In this document: positions 1 through 13,077 of the stretch, piece by piece | Numbering within the stretch: position 1 is the first letter of the stretch | Layout: each line of letters begins with the position of its first letter | Assembly: GCA_022575985.1 (NCBI GenBank) | Contig: JAKSXM010000272.1 | Span: 25,044,501 to 25,108,500, forward strand | Source of the DNA: Anagrus nilaparvatae | Taxonomy: Eukaryota > Arthropoda > Insecta > Hymenoptera > Mymaridae | Length of the DNA: 64,000 nucleotides | Reading direction: 5' to 3' | Position numbers and translations under genes: made by a program | Notes under the pieces: generated by a model | Told to the model about the DNA's origin: nothing | What the model saw: the letters and a program-made list of their open reading frames with translations, nothing else | Database searches by the model: none

Positions 1-360
1 TTTCGCCCCGCAACGAAATCGAAAAAAACGCGTTTTCACCCCACTGAGAAAGAAAAATTTCGTTTTGTCCATGGGAACAAAAAAAAAATACCCCAGATCG
101 CAGTTTACCATCCTCGGCTTCGCCTCGGATGCTAATTAACGTGCGATCTGGGCCATTCTTTTTTTTTGCTCCCTTGGTTAAAAATATACTATTTATAGTC
201 AGCAGCCAGAAAGTATTTTCCGGCCGCTGCGCGTAAAAATCGTGCTTTCTTGTGCACTGCCACAGAAAAATTTTATACTATCCTTGGCCATAAAAAATGA
301 ATGACCCAAATCGCCGTTTGCTATCCTCGGAAAGTAATTTACGCGAGACTTCAGCCAATT
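1..360. repeat. Repeat with GC-rich hairpin core, inverted partner at 3.1-3.3 kb
   Basis: The stretch around 87-165 has the core CTCGGCTTCGCCTCGG flanked by arms that read GATCGCAGTTTACCATCC and, on the other side, ACGTGCGATCTGGGCC. The reverse complement of the whole block is found again at 3131-3225, and a weaker relative lies at 295-350. Downstream parts (around 200-270, ending in a CTGCCACAG-type segment) also have an inverted counterpart at 3240-3310. No reading frame is present. It is most simply one end of a non-autonomous element, or one of two oppositely oriented copies. The left boundary is cut by the window edge. Confidence 0.6.
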
Positions 361-3099
361 TTTTACTTTTCTGAACATGAGTCTTTAATATAATATTTTT
401 CCCAGATTCTGCCCACTCAGGCGAAAAATTAGGTACGGAATTTTCTGTACTCGTATACTACTGGGCAAGTTAAAACCTTTTTTGCCAATCCTACATAAAT
501 TATAAAAATATTTATTAGTATATAAAAGCAACTAATTTTCAAATTGTTACCAAATTTACAATTTTTAAGAAAATCAATTTTCTTATATATTGAAAGATGT
601 AAAACTTTTTACTCATTTATCAGATTCCCAAATAATTTTACAGTAAATTTTGATAACGAGCGTAAAAATTGACCAGTAACATTCTTTTGAAAATTTAACT
701 CTGCTAAAATGTCATATTACCTATAAAATTTAATAATAACAAAGAGTGCATCGTTACAGACAGTATTTCAAAAAGTTATATCTTTTTTTGTAAAAATAAC
801 GTCTTTTCCTTTTTATGGAATATAACAAAAGAGACTATTTAGAAAGAGTTATTATTCAATCATGAAAAACAAGACTAACTTAACTAGAAGTTGTTGAAGA
901 AATTGGTGCTTTTTAACCTGTTTTTAACTATTGGCTTCAATGAGATAAAAAAATAGTCACTTTTAATTTATTCAATACCCACTTCTTTGAAATTTGTACT
1001 TCATCAAATATTATTTACTCTTATATACTAAATCGAAGTAATCTAATAATCTGTACCTCGTATTAACTTTACAAATTCAGAAGGCGATTTTAAACCCAAG
1101 GCTCCATAAGTTCAAATTCAAAAATTAGACAATTATTTCCTTGGAAATCAATATTTTTCGGAAAAAAAGCAAGTAAATCAATTCCAGATTTTTTTTCTTA
1201 AAATTTAATATAATCATAAAATTCCCTATAGGTATAATATATCTTCAGCCTTATAGAAAACTTTGTATTCAATACTGATATGCAATCCTAAATAATATCT
1301 TAGTCATTTCGGAATACAAAAAAATTGAAATTTCAAAGCATCGTTTTGGCTCTAGAAATTCATGTTAACGTGCAAGTGAATTCATCACTTGTTAAAAAAA
1401 TTCAAAACATCTAGTATAGTTACCCAAAATTTCCAGAAGAATTCGTAACAACCTGAGCTGATTCAATATTTTATCAAAGCGTTTTGAATATTCAAAAAAT
1501 GCTTCACAATAATACGACATAATATTGCACTTCCTATAAAATTATTTTACTTTTGACCTTAATACATATACTGACAGAAAGATGAATAAAATGTCATAAA
1601 TATCATGCAAATATACAAATTACTCGCAGGGAGCGTCCTTTATTTAACTCATCGCAATATTATTTTTTTTTCACCATACAAACACACCTTGAAATTGACA
1701 AATTATTTTTTATCCATCCACATGATATGATATAAAATTAACAAATTTTTTTAAAAAATATCTCTACTTTTTAGTACATACAACCAAAACACATGTAAAA
1801 AATTTTTTTTAGATAAATTCAGATAAAAAAAGGATGTCTATGTTTTCTAAAAAAATACATAAAATTATCACTTCCTGTTTTATATGATATAATAATAAAT
1901 AAATAGATTTGACAGTTTAACTAAAAAAATGTCAAAAAATGAACAAAAAAAATTTATCAGAAAAAAAAATCATTTTTTTTAAAAATCTTATTTATGGTGC
2001 GCGCGTATTTAATTAAAATAAGATTGTCATTTTTTTGTAATTTTTAAACTAATGACCTCGACCTCGTTACATTAACAAGTATGTTTAGTTTACATTTACA
2101 CTAATACAAATGTAATTTGTTCTTATAATATGCCACTTAGGTGTAATTATTTTCATTAATTTATTTATTTATACTATACTGCGTGTCTCTTACCTTTTCA
2201 CATTTTTTTGCTGTCTTAAATGGTTATAAATTTTTAATTGTTTTGGGATGAAGTTATTATTGTTGGGTAAAATAATTTATTTATTTGAAACTTTCTGCTA
2301 AAGTTTTTTATTGTATAAATAAAAAAAAAAACAAATTATAGGCTGAAAATTGTATGATATTTTAGGCGTCAAATTTTTGGCAAGATTGTACTTTTTGAGC
2401 GAAGATACCAAAATAAGTTTTTTTTAATTTGAAATTCTTCCCGGTGTATTTTTTGGTATTTTACTGTTAAATGGTCTTATTTTTATTATTTAAATACCAT
2501 TTTCACCATGAAGAGCCCATTTCCACGCGTCTAGAAATTTTAGAAAAACATTTTACTCTGAAACCACTTTTTTTCAAAGATTAAATTTCGCTTGAAAAAA
2601 TTAAAATTTGAATAAAATTTTCCGACAAAAATAATTTTTTTTTAGTTAACAAGTCATTGACTCTGAAATTCAATGACATAATCATATAATAATAAATAAA
2701 TAAATGATTTTCATTATGATGATCAGCTTCTGCCTATAAAAAAGGAATCAATTTATTATCAATATAAATAATTGTAAATTACTCTCTGTTTATATGCGTT
2801 GATACAAAGTAAAAGCTTCAAAATGTATGATCATTTATTTGTAAAATTTTTTATTGTTCGAATATTTGTCTTCCTGTTCTGTGTTAAATTTCGCTTAAAT
2901 AATTTCGAGTTTTGCAGCGAAATTTAAACACAGCAACCTAAGATAGTTAACTATCTTAAATTTAAGGTTTTGAGTCGGAATAATTCAATTTTTTCAGTGT
3001 AGGTACATAAATATTTTTGAAAACAATTTTTTAGTTTAATATTAATTGTTACATTTGCTTAAAAATTCAAATTTTAAGAAAATTTTAAAATAAAGAACT
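361..3099. other. AT-rich stretch, no gene seen
   Basis: No reading frame with convincing codon structure, no RNA gene and no clear repeat boundary was recognised. The DNA is AT-rich with many short A and T runs. It is enclosed by the inverted copies at 1-360 and 3100-3330, so it could be the interior of a larger element or simply sequence caught between two insertions. Confidence 0.5.
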
Positions 3100-3330
3100 A
3101 GTATATTTACGGCTCGAGTCCAGAAAAGTAAAGAATGGCCCAAATCGCACGTAAATTATTAACTTTCGAGGCGAAGCCGAGGATGGTAAACTGCGATTTG
3201 GGTCATTCCTTATTTATGGACAAGGCTCGTATAACATTTTTCTGTATCTGTGGCGAGAAAACACGTCTTTGCCGGTAGCGTCCGGGAAATACGTGCTTTC
3301 TCGACGCAGACCAGAAAATTTTATTGAAAA
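3100..3330. repeat. Inverted copy of the 1-360 repeat
   Basis: The block at 3131-3216 reads AAGAATGGCCCAAATCGCAC, a GAGGCGAAGCCGAGG core, then GGATGGTAAACTGCGATTTG. It is itself an imperfect hairpin and matches the reverse complement of 87-165. A third, more decayed copy in the same orientation lies at 52630-52760. There is no coding potential, and the element class is not recognised. Confidence 0.6.
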
Positions 3331-3855
3331 TATTTATAAATTTTTACTAAAATTTTTCAACTGTAAATTTGCGAGAAAAAAAATTATAACTTTTTAAAAA
3401 TTTTTTCTCAATTTCTTTCTAAGAAAAGTTTTAAGATTTCATACAAAAAAAAATGACCATAAATATGTCATGAAGTACCCATTAACCAGAATTTTAACCC
3501 AAATGTCTATCTTTCAGAACCGACCAAAAAAAAAAAAAATAACATGAAACCGCAAGAAGATAAATAAAGAATATGGAAGAGGATGAAATAAAAACTTAAA
3601 AAGGATGTAAAAAAAAAAAATTAGATATATTTCTATTTCACTATCACACATAATCAGCATAAAAAAATAAACCATTCTGGGTGTGCATCATCAGCGCAGC
3701 AGCGAGGCTAAAAGAAAAATATTTACACATTTAAAAAGTAAATAAACTACTTAGTTATAATAAATGGCATAATAAAATTTTTATAATATTAATTACAGAA
3801 ATATTATACATGTTACGCTGCATATGTAACGGATAGTTTTTCTTTTTTAGCAGCG
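3331..3855. other. RhoL upstream region
   Basis: This is AT-rich sequence with one GC-richer patch at about 3676-3715 that holds CAGCGCAGCAGCGAGGC, a possible transcription start area for the RhoL-like gene. A pyrimidine-rich TCTTTTTTAG at 3841-3850, immediately before the proposed start codon, looks like a splice acceptor. An untranslated first exon upstream is therefore possible. No other feature is visible. Confidence 0.35.
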
Positions 3856-6556
3856 ATGGTGACAGGAAACGGAAATAAAGGTAATTGATCTCTTTTTGTT
3901 TATAATTATTAAAATTTAATATTCATAACACTTATGCTTTTTAAGTATTTATTATTAATTATGTTTACGAGTATGACAGTTAGTTTTATAAACTCATTTG
4001 ATATTCGATTATCGGGGTACTTTAGGCGCCGTCGAAAAAATCATATTTATAAAATTTTAGATCATTGTACCGATACTGCCACTAAACATGTTGTGGGGTT
4101 GAAAGTAAGAGTTCGAGTACTTTTGTTGGCAGTTTTTGTAAAAAAATTTAATTTTTAGAACCCTGTATTTTTGGTTAATGGAACTTAATATAGCCCATTG
4201 ATCGAAGGTTCAAACAATATTTTAAAGTAACTGCCTCAAATGTTTACCGATGTTTACATAAGGAAATTCTTTAAAAAATAATATTATAAATGAATTTTTT
4301 GCGGTATTAAAATAGAATTTATTATTAGTCAATTTTCATCTAAGAGGGAATTTTTAGATTCTATTTTCACCTCAAAAAATTAACCTTAATCTCAAAATTT
4401 TACTTATGCCTCAAAAAAACCAAAAAAATGTTTAATTTGTTTCCTTAAAAAAATTCATAAATTTTGTTTTTTTTTTTTTTTTGCAAAAAACGAAAGTTTT
4501 TATTAATACCTACTTAGTGAAAGTATTGCATTGACATGTAAATTATATTTAAATTAATTTAAACTTAATCTAAATAAGTATATTTTGAGAGAAGCAAAAA
4601 AAATATGACTTTCACTAATTAAATATTTCCGCAAAAATGTATAAGTAGTAAGTACAAACACCTGCTTGTTTAGCTATCAGTAATTAATACCTTTCATCAA
4701 ACAAATTTTTAACGTTAATTTTTCATGTTAAGCCATGTAGGAAACTCCCACAATCAAAATTTTAGATATAATGTCCCAAAAAAGGTTTTCTTTCAAAATT
4801 ATAAGCTTCGCTTTGTAGCTTCGACCAATTATTTTTTGGTTATTAATACTTTTATTTGGTCGGTTTTTAAAAATTATGCCATTTTTGGAGGGGCTAGGTA
4901 GAACTAAAAAATATTAAAAATGTAATTAGAACAAAAGTGAACGACCCCTAATTAACGTATGAAGAATTTTATGAAATAAATTATAAATCCAAATTAATTT
5001 TTTTGTTTTTACTATTGTATAATAATGAAATATAAAATGTTTATTTTTAATTGTCAAAATATATTTTTGTTCTATAAAATTAAAAATAAATTTATAAAAT
5101 AGAAATGAACTAATATTTTTGATATTTATTATATCAATAAATATTTAAAGAATTTAACATAAAATGCATAATGTGTGGGTAAAATTTTATTTGCTTAAAA
5201 TATGAAATATGCAAAACTAAATTAAACAAATTTTCAATTCTATTAATTTTACAAATAATTTTCAATTAATATTTAATTCAAGTAGGTATTAAAAAAAATA
5301 ATAAAAAAACTATTAAAAATAAATAAACATCCGGTATAATATAAAAATCTGTTAGTTTTATGTGTACTTTCTGTGCATATGAATTAACTTTTTTTAATTT
5401 ATTGCTTTCTAAGATTGTAAAAAGAAAAAAAAGTTTGCTGATTCTTTGAAAAATTTCAAATTTATTTTTATTGCATTGTTCTTGCATTTTTGATATCAAC
5501 ATCCGTTTTTTATATTGAATTTTAAAAAATTTATGATATTTATTTAATTTTTCATTATAGAGAAAAATTAAATATATTCAAAAACAATGGCATAACAAGA
5601 TTAATAACTAATGATTTAATATTTTTGTTTTTAGTATCATCAAAAAATACAGAAAAATCATTAATTCAACGTAAAACTATGAAACCAATAAAAATTACAT
5701 GTGTCGGTGATGGTATGGTTGGTAAAACATGTATGCTAGTCACATATACTAAAAAAGAATTTCCCTTTGAATATGTTCCTACAGTGTAAGTTTATACTTT
5801 ATTTTTATTTTAATTTTTATATTCCAAACTCATAATTTTTAATTTATACAGATTTGAAAATCATGCAATGATTATCGAAGTCGATGGACAAGATTATAAT
5901 ACTACTTTATGGGATACTGCTGGTCAAGAAGATTATGAAAGAATAAGGCCATTATCTTACCCACATGTAAGAATAAAATTTTATTTTATGAATTCAAAAA
6001 TAAATTTAAAAAAGTATTATTAATTTGTAGTTTTCTATTAATTGAACAACACTGGGTAAGGGGTTGTTAAAATTACTAACTTAAAAATATGGGGTGATCA
6101 ATTGAACAAAATTAAAAAAGTAATTTCAAAATAATTAACAAAAATAATTATAATCATTTTAAATTTATGTATTTCAGACTGATTGTTTCTTACTATGTTT
6201 TTCTATTAATTCAAGAAGCTCGTTTGAAAATGTATCTATTAAATGGTATCCAGAATTGAAAGCTCTATGTCCAAATGTGCCAATAATTTTAGTCGGCAAG
6301 TATCTTATATTAATAAACAATATTTGATTAAATAGCTAAATTATAATTTATTATAGGTACTAAAGGAGATCTTAGGGATGGTAGTACCGATATAGTTAGT
6401 TTAATAGATTGTAAAAAAATGAAAAAAAAAATCAAAGCTCACAAATATTTAGAGTGTTCTGCTAAATTACAAGAAGGATTAGATGAAGTCTTCCTTGAAG
6501 CTATACGTGCCGTATTAAAAAAACCATCTTGTTGGAAAAGATGTATTCCGATTTAA
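3856..6556 (+). CDS. RhoL: RhoL-like Rho-family small GTPase
   Basis: Five exons: 3856-3880, 5635-5785, 5852-5966, 6178-6295 and 6357-6556, giving 202 residues. Rho-family GTPases switch between GDP and GTP to control actin and adhesion at membranes. Seen: P-loop GDGMVGKT, switch I with YVPTVFEN, DTAGQED of switch II, TKGD in place of NKxD, a CSAK motif, and a C-terminal CIPI that fits a CaaX prenylation box. From memory, the [11 protein letters not shown] stretch and the diverged insert resemble Drosophila RhoL more than Rac or Cdc42. The tiny first exon (MVTGNGNK) is inferred from its matching intron phase. If it is wrong, translation starts at the ATG at 5679. Intron 4 uses a GC-AG donor (GCAAGT at 6296), because no GT donor keeps the frame. 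Confidence 0.85.
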
Positions 6557-7550
6557 AAAATGTAAAATCTAGTTTCATTAAGTTTATTTTTTATAACGCT
6601 AAAGAATTATTGTATATAATAAAAAACAATCAAGTTTTTTTACTTTGAGGCTACTCTAATTAAAGTTGTTATATGAAGTTTTTTAATGAATTTAATTTTT
6701 CTAACTTTAAGCCATATAAAATAAAAATTTTATTTTTCATAATTTATATTTCTAAGCTAAATATTAATGTGTAAATATAGTGTTTTAAATTTTAATTATT
6801 ACAAATAAAATTATTTTTTACCAAAAATTATTATTTATTTATTTTAAATTTTAATCCCAAATTTTATTATTTTTCATATAATGTTGATTATTAATTGCAA
6901 AAAATTAATAATAAAATTTTCTTTATATTTATTTGATTTTATTTAAAAAATTTTTTTTATTTACAAATAATATCTATTCACTTAATTTTATAATAACCAG
7001 AAGAAATTAGATAAATCAATTATTCATAAATAAAAGTTTTTAGATTGTATAATTATCTGAAAGAATACATAAAAAGCAATTAATGCTCAATTTTAATATG
7101 TAACAAAGATTTTAATTGACAATACTTATATCATTTTTTTTTTTTTTCACATGTTATTTATTAAAATCATGATACTTTTTGTAAAAAACTTTAAATCAAT
7201 TTCATTAAATTTTTTTTTTGAATATCAGACTTTAAAATAAAAAAAAAAATTGAAAGATTTCAATACAATGTCTATGAATAAAAATTGAAAATTATCTTAT
7301 AAATAATTTATTTTGTAATATTCTTATAAATTTCTGCTATTTATTTACATTAAGTTTCTATTGAATCGTACCAAATTCAATAATTATAAGCAAATTTTTT
7401 TTTTATATATTAAATTCGCAAGTATCTATATTTTAACTTATATTAAAAAATATCACTTATCTGTATCGACCACTTAAATTTCGCTTAAGAGTTCATATCA
7501 AAATAAGTCTTTGATATGACTTATTTTAAACAAATATTTTTTACTTTAGA
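6557..7550. other. Intergenic, between convergent gene ends
   Basis: This holds the 3' ends of the RhoL-like gene (+) and NCBP2 (-), which face each other tail to tail. The sequence is extremely AT-rich with several AATAAA-like words on both strands. No additional gene or repeat was recognised. Confidence 0.5.
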
Positions 7551-8196
7551 TTAAAAAATAGAATCTCCTATAGTAGTAACTTTTTGTTGAAGGATTTTTC
7601 CATATCCGCCTCTACCAGTGTCATAATCAGATCGATATTCATCTCTTACCTATAATTATTGCATTATTTCATTAAAGATAAGATTTCAACTAACAATTTT
7701 TTATGATATAATTTTAGGTGCTTACTTGTCCTCCTGTTTTTCCACGTCCATATTGTCTGCCTTCAATAAAACCAGCATCCCAATCGGTTCTTATTATTCT
7801 GTCATCTAATCTTGTACCATTAACATAGCGCATGCAATTTTCAGCATCTGCTCTTGTATAATATTCAAGAAAACAAAAACCACAAGGTGTTTTTTTATAC
7901 TTATCTAAACCCATAACAATTCTTTTAATATCACCACATTTTGAAAACAATTCATATATTTGTTCTTCTGTCGTGTAAAATGAAAGATTTCCTACATATA
8001 ATGTACTAGATGTACGAAGAAGTCGGTCTTGTTCAGCACGTGAACCCTGTTTTTTTTTCAAAAATAAATAATATTTAAAGCAAAAAAAATAATAAAATAA
8101 TAACAAATATTTTGAGAAACTAAGGTAGGAAAAACTAACCTTAAAATGCTGATCTCTGTACGAGCTTAAATCTACTGAAGGTGTGATCATACTCAT
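7551..8196 (-). CDS. NCBP2: Nuclear cap-binding protein subunit 2 (CBP20)
   Basis: Three exons on the minus strand: 8196-8140, 8046-7726 and 7649-7551, giving 158 residues, close to the usual ~156. CBP20 binds the m7G cap of nuclear transcripts in a complex with CBP80 and feeds splicing, export and RNA surveillance. The RRM is intact, with RNP2 LYVGNLSF around residue 37 and RNP1 CGFCFLEYY around residue 79, and the [17 protein letters not shown] segment that follows the RRM in this family. The tail is the short GRGGYGK type. All junctions are GT-AG and in phase. The start has [18 protein letters not shown] just upstream of the RRM, as expected. It lies in tandem with Rab35 and tail to tail with the RhoL gene. 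Confidence 0.95.
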
Positions 8197-10006
8197 GTTT
8201 AAAATTATTAAATTAATTTATTTTGTAAACTTTTAAATGTAGAAAGTATTGTTTATATTAAAAATTTATTTAATTTAAGTTTTAACTGTTTATAATTTTA
8301 TATTAGATTTTCTGTTGATATAACGCGAGTAGTAACGGACACAGACTGCACAACGAAAACGCAACATGGAGAGTGTTCTCTCATCCAATCCGACTCCGAT
8401 AAAAAAATTGCGTCTTATTTGAAATGCTCCAAAATGTTTTTTTTATAAAACTTTTGAAAGGTTTTCAATAAACAATAAATGCTCATTTTATTATTAATTT
8501 TATTTGTTATTAGTATTTATATAATAATTTCATAACAATATAAAATTGATATGAAAATTTTTTTAAAATTTATACAATTTAATAATATTTGTTTACATTT
8601 AACTGTTTTTTTTTTTATTAAATTACAAAAAGTTAAAAAAATTTTTTGTATACATATAAATTATTTAATTCAATTAATTATATGTAAAAATGATCAAACT
8701 CTAAAAAATGATATGTTTTTTAAAAATAAAAATTAAAAAATCCAAAAAAATTTTTGTACATTTAATCAAATGGTATTTTATATCTTTTGCAGTAAATAAT
8801 TAATATTTGTTTTTGTCTGTTTTTTTTTTATTTTTTTAATTTTTTTTTTTCAATTAATCGTTAAGATATAAATTATCAAACTGCTTATTTAATTGTATAT
8901 AAAATGAAATTAAAAAAATATGTACAAATTAAATATTGGAAGTCTGTTTTATATACTATCGGAAAGAGCTACATAAGTTTAACTAATTATTTTTATATAG
9001 GTATATACAGTATACATTAAAAAAAGCAATAGCAAACAAATTAATCGTTGATTAATGAGGTGTAATATGATAATTTTTTATAGTTTATACAGAAATTTTG
9101 TTTCAAAAATTTCTTTTTTTTTTCAATTGTATATAATACACATTTAAATTTATCTAAATTCTCAAGATTTGTAATTATGCATTTATTTTCGTCATTACAC
9201 AAAAATTTTTTAACTATTATATCACAGATTAAAACACAGACAGTTTTCTGTCATGGTTGGACACATACACTGCCTATATAAAAACTATCTGTCTTGTATA
9301 TTTTATTTTTAAATCAGAATTAAAATTGATTACCAAAAATAATAGTATATCAATTTACAATTTTCAGGGCTGTTTATTTATTATCAGTTATAATTTTAGT
9401 TATATTTACCCTTTTTATTGCAAAATGATAATAATATAATGCTAGTACATAAAAAAAAAATTTATTTAATGAGTATTATTAAAATTTATCATATACATAC
9501 ATAATTATAAAAATTATGATTTGCATGTACAATGTTATATAAGATGTAATTATAAATAATTTTGTGCACATTGCAATTAGAAAATTTTAAAATACTAAAA
9601 AAAACTTGCACAATTTTAAATATGTCAAATATTGTTAATTATAATTGATCTATTTTTACCCGTTAATAAAATTAGGCAAGTAAGTTTTTATTTTTTAAAC
9701 ACAAAAATCTGAGAACAAATTAATTCTTTTGTATGATGTGAATGTTATCTTAACTTATTTTATAGCATTCTTGTTAAATTTTAATATATACTTTTGGAAC
9801 ATATATAATGTACAGGGATAAACCTTTTAAAATTAAAGGCAGTTATAAATAATAGTTGTTGGCAATAATAATATTAATAATAAATGTCTTATGGCATTTC
9901 ATGTCCTCTCCATTAATAAATACTCTCTGTTTTATTCTGTTTTCATACTCTGTGACAAAACAATACTTTATTAAAAAAGTCTATCTAAACTATAAAAAAA
10001 GTGTTG
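8197..10006. other. NCBP2 promoter and Rab35 3' region
   Basis: The first ~200 bp upstream of NCBP2 include a slightly GC-richer patch (8318-8415) that probably contains its promoter. The remainder is AT-rich and is most easily read as the 3' untranslated and downstream region of Rab35. Short open frames here have no recognisable domain and a lysine/isoleucine/phenylalanine bias typical of AT-rich noncoding DNA. Confidence 0.45.
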
Positions 10007-11096
10007 CTAACAACACTTTTTTCTGTGCTGTTTTGGTTTTCTGCCGCCTATATTTATTGTATCATTTGCTTTTGTTGCTTGTCGTTCCTTGTTTTCTATT
10101 TTTGTGCGTAATACTTGTCTTGTGATAGCCATAAACATCTAATATAATAATTAACATTAGTAATATATTATTTAACAATATTGACTTAATTTTACTTACT
10201 TCCTCTACATTAATATTATCTTTAGCTGAAGTTTCAAACAATTGAATACCCATTTGATTAGCAAATCTTTGTGCATCTTCAGTTAAAACAACTTTTTGAT
10301 TAGGCGAATCATTTTTATTACCTACTAATATTTTATTAACAACGAATTCACAATTGGAATCAATTTCATGAAGCCATCTTTTAACGTTAGCAAATGAATC
10401 TCCGCTAGTAACATCATATACAACAATAACACCATGAGTGCCTCTATAATATGTTGATGTTATCGTTCTGAATCTTTCTTGTCCAGCTGTATCCCATATT
10501 TGTAATTTAACTCTTTCGCCATCGAGTTCAACTGTACGTATTTTAAAATCTACACCAATTGTTGTAATATAATTTCCATTAAATGTGTTATCTGCAAAAC
10601 GAAGCAGTAGCGAACTTTTTCCAACACCTGAAAAATATTTTATTTTATTAGAAAAAGGCAATAAAACATTATATTTTTTAAAACAAATTTCATAATTAAT
10701 GATAAACTTTCAAAACACTTTTTTAGAAAAAAAAAAGTTAGTTTCTAGAAAGTTAGTATAATTATATAAACATTAAAATAAGTATTATTACAAAAAAATG
10801 AAAATGAACAAATACTTTTAAAGTTTTTTTTTTATATTTAACTCATAAATTATACTCTAACTTAAGTACTCAAAACAATTATATTTTATATATTTCCTGT
10901 TTAATACAAAAGAAAAAAAAAACTATCTTGTGATTTTATTATCAATGATGATAATAATTATTATAACCACTATTTCTATTTTTTTAAATATAGGTACAAA
11001 TTATTTATAGGTACCTTTAAAAAAATTAATCTTACCACTATCTCCAATGATGAGAAGTTTGAATAAGTGATCATAATCCTTAGTATCACGAGCCAT
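10007..11096 (-). CDS. Rab35: Rab35 small GTPase
   Basis: Three exons on the minus strand: 11096-11036, 10627-10200 and 10138-10007, giving 206 residues. Rab35 acts in endocytic recycling and actin control at the plasma membrane. The N-terminus [20 protein letters not shown] is the Rab35 signature. P-loop GDSGVGKS spans the first intron, followed by [12 protein letters not shown] (switch I), [16 protein letters not shown] and ETSAKD. The last exon was identified here: after the GAA|gtaagt donor it begins [11 protein letters not shown] and ends KKCC, a double-cysteine site for geranylgeranylation. An ORF-only reading runs through the second intron and loses this tail. One residue is added in the SNCEFVVNK region relative to Rab35 as I remember it. 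Divergent from the CRAT gene. Confidence 0.95.
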
Positions 11097-13077
11097 TTCT
11101 TTGTGTACTAAATAAAAAAATGTGTGTAATTTTTTACTATTAAAGTTTTAAGAAAATATTTTTTCTTGGAAATATATGAATAACACACACGTATACTTAT
11201 ACTTTTATTAAATTTTTTTTTTGCTTTGTATTAAATTGCTTATTATTATGATTATGATTATTATTATTATATATGAATCAGCATGGAAAAAGTGTGCTGA
11301 AAAATCGTTGTCGCGTGAAACAACACTCAAATATCACTTTGTTTTTTTTGTAAATATGTATATAATTAACATTTGTTTAATAATTAAAATAAAAAAAAAA
11401 AAAAATGGAGCATTCAAAATTTTTTTGGAGTTATTGGAGTTAAACGAGTTAACAGTCAATCTTAAAAGTATATCACTTTTCCTTGATTATTAAAAGATAC
11501 GTAGTGCGTGAGAGGAAGATGATTTCTTTCATCTAGGATATTGTATATCAAAATAAAAAAAATAAAAAGAATCTCGATGCGCGTGAAAGGCGGAAAATGA
11601 CCTTGTGAATGTTTTTTTTTTTTACAATGCACTGTGTTGAGTACAAAACTGCGAATATCAAAGAAGAAGGGTAATTACTTCACGATGTAAATTTATACAC
11701 AAATACAAAAAAAATCTCGTGTATTGTTTAATGGATAATTATTTTGTTTTTGTATTGAAATTAAATAAAATTAAAATTTAACGTGGCTTTTTACACACAT
11801 AGGAAACGCCGAACCGGCGACACTTGCTGATTTTTGATTACTATTCTATACACTAACACAATTTTACTGTATTCCTGCTGTATTCATCATTTATTTACCA
11901 CACATATAAATTTTTTAATACAATGCAGAAAAAGAGAGAAATCAAAACTTTTTTTAATATATTTGCAAAAAATGTTCATACGCTTATTATCACTTGTTTT
12001 TTTTAGATCGAATTCAAAACTCGTCACAATAAAACCCTATGTTTTATACAAATCATGAATCATCACAATAATATTTTATACTGTGAAAATTCTTCCAATT
12101 CTTTATCAGTGGCAGTTATAAAACACACAATAATTTTGGAGTCAGGAGTAAAAAAGTTGATCTTTGCGATGATGCGACGATGATATAGTTTTAAATTATA
12201 TTTTATTAAATTTACACACTACTACAAAGAAATATTTATATTAATAAATTGTTGCTACATTACACTTTTTATCATTCTTTATTTTTAACGTATCCCCTTC
12301 TATTTTAACAATATTATTTGATGATAAGGGGAACGAATGAATATGTGCGTATAAAAAGCAACAATGTTATATCCAGTTATACATACATTTATTATTGATG
12401 ATGTTTACAAATTATAGTTTTTTTTATGCTATTTTATAGGAAATTTTGTTGCTGATTTCTTGTGTTGGTGATTTCCCATGGAATTTCCTTAATTTTTGTT
12501 TATTTTTTTTTAACATGCCATTTTTCAATAAACTTTTATCTCAAAAAAATAATTTTTTAATTGAAAGAATTAAATGATTTATTAATAGGATGGATTCTAC
12601 TATATTGCTATTAATAAAACATGTAGAAATTAAATATCACTTTTGAACTGTTTTGCAAAGAGTAAGTATCACATATACTAAACTTTTTAACAAAAAGAGA
12701 AAGTCATTATATTTTATTATCAATTCCCTCTCTCATTTATATATTAAAAAATCAGGATCCAGAATCAATAAATTGCTAATTTAAGTACATTTATAATAAA
12801 CTGACTATATACAGTATAAATTACAAGTAATAAAAACCAATATAAAAAAGAAAATTTTTATAATAAGTTTGATATTGTTTTCACTTGTTACACATAAGAT
12901 AAATATAAAAAGTTAAATTATTTAAAGTTTTGAAAAAAATATCCTAGGAAAGCCTCCTATTAAAACATATGTAAAAAATATCAATTACAAAATAATCGTA
13001 TCTTGCATCTAATAAATTAATTTTTATAGCGATAATGCTATACAAATAAATATAACAGAGGCAATTAATAAGAAATT
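11097..13077. other. Rab35 / CRAT divergent intergenic region
   Basis: A ~2-kb region between two divergent starts. GC-richer islands at about 11490-11680 and 11790-11830 (with CGCCGAACCGGCGACAC) and at 12150-12190 are candidates for the Rab35 promoter and 5' untranslated sequence. The rest is AT-rich. No extra gene was recognised, and the open frames here show no domain. Confidence 0.4.

Noticed and set aside
9856..10125. Plus-strand hydrophobic frame
   Set aside because: It is antisense to the last Rab35 exon and its 3' region, and its Leu/Ile/Phe content follows from AT-richness.
10062..10661. Single 199-residue reading of Rab35
   Set aside because: It reads through the second intron. 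The gtaagt donor at 10199 and the exon at 10138-10007 ending KKCC give the complete protein.
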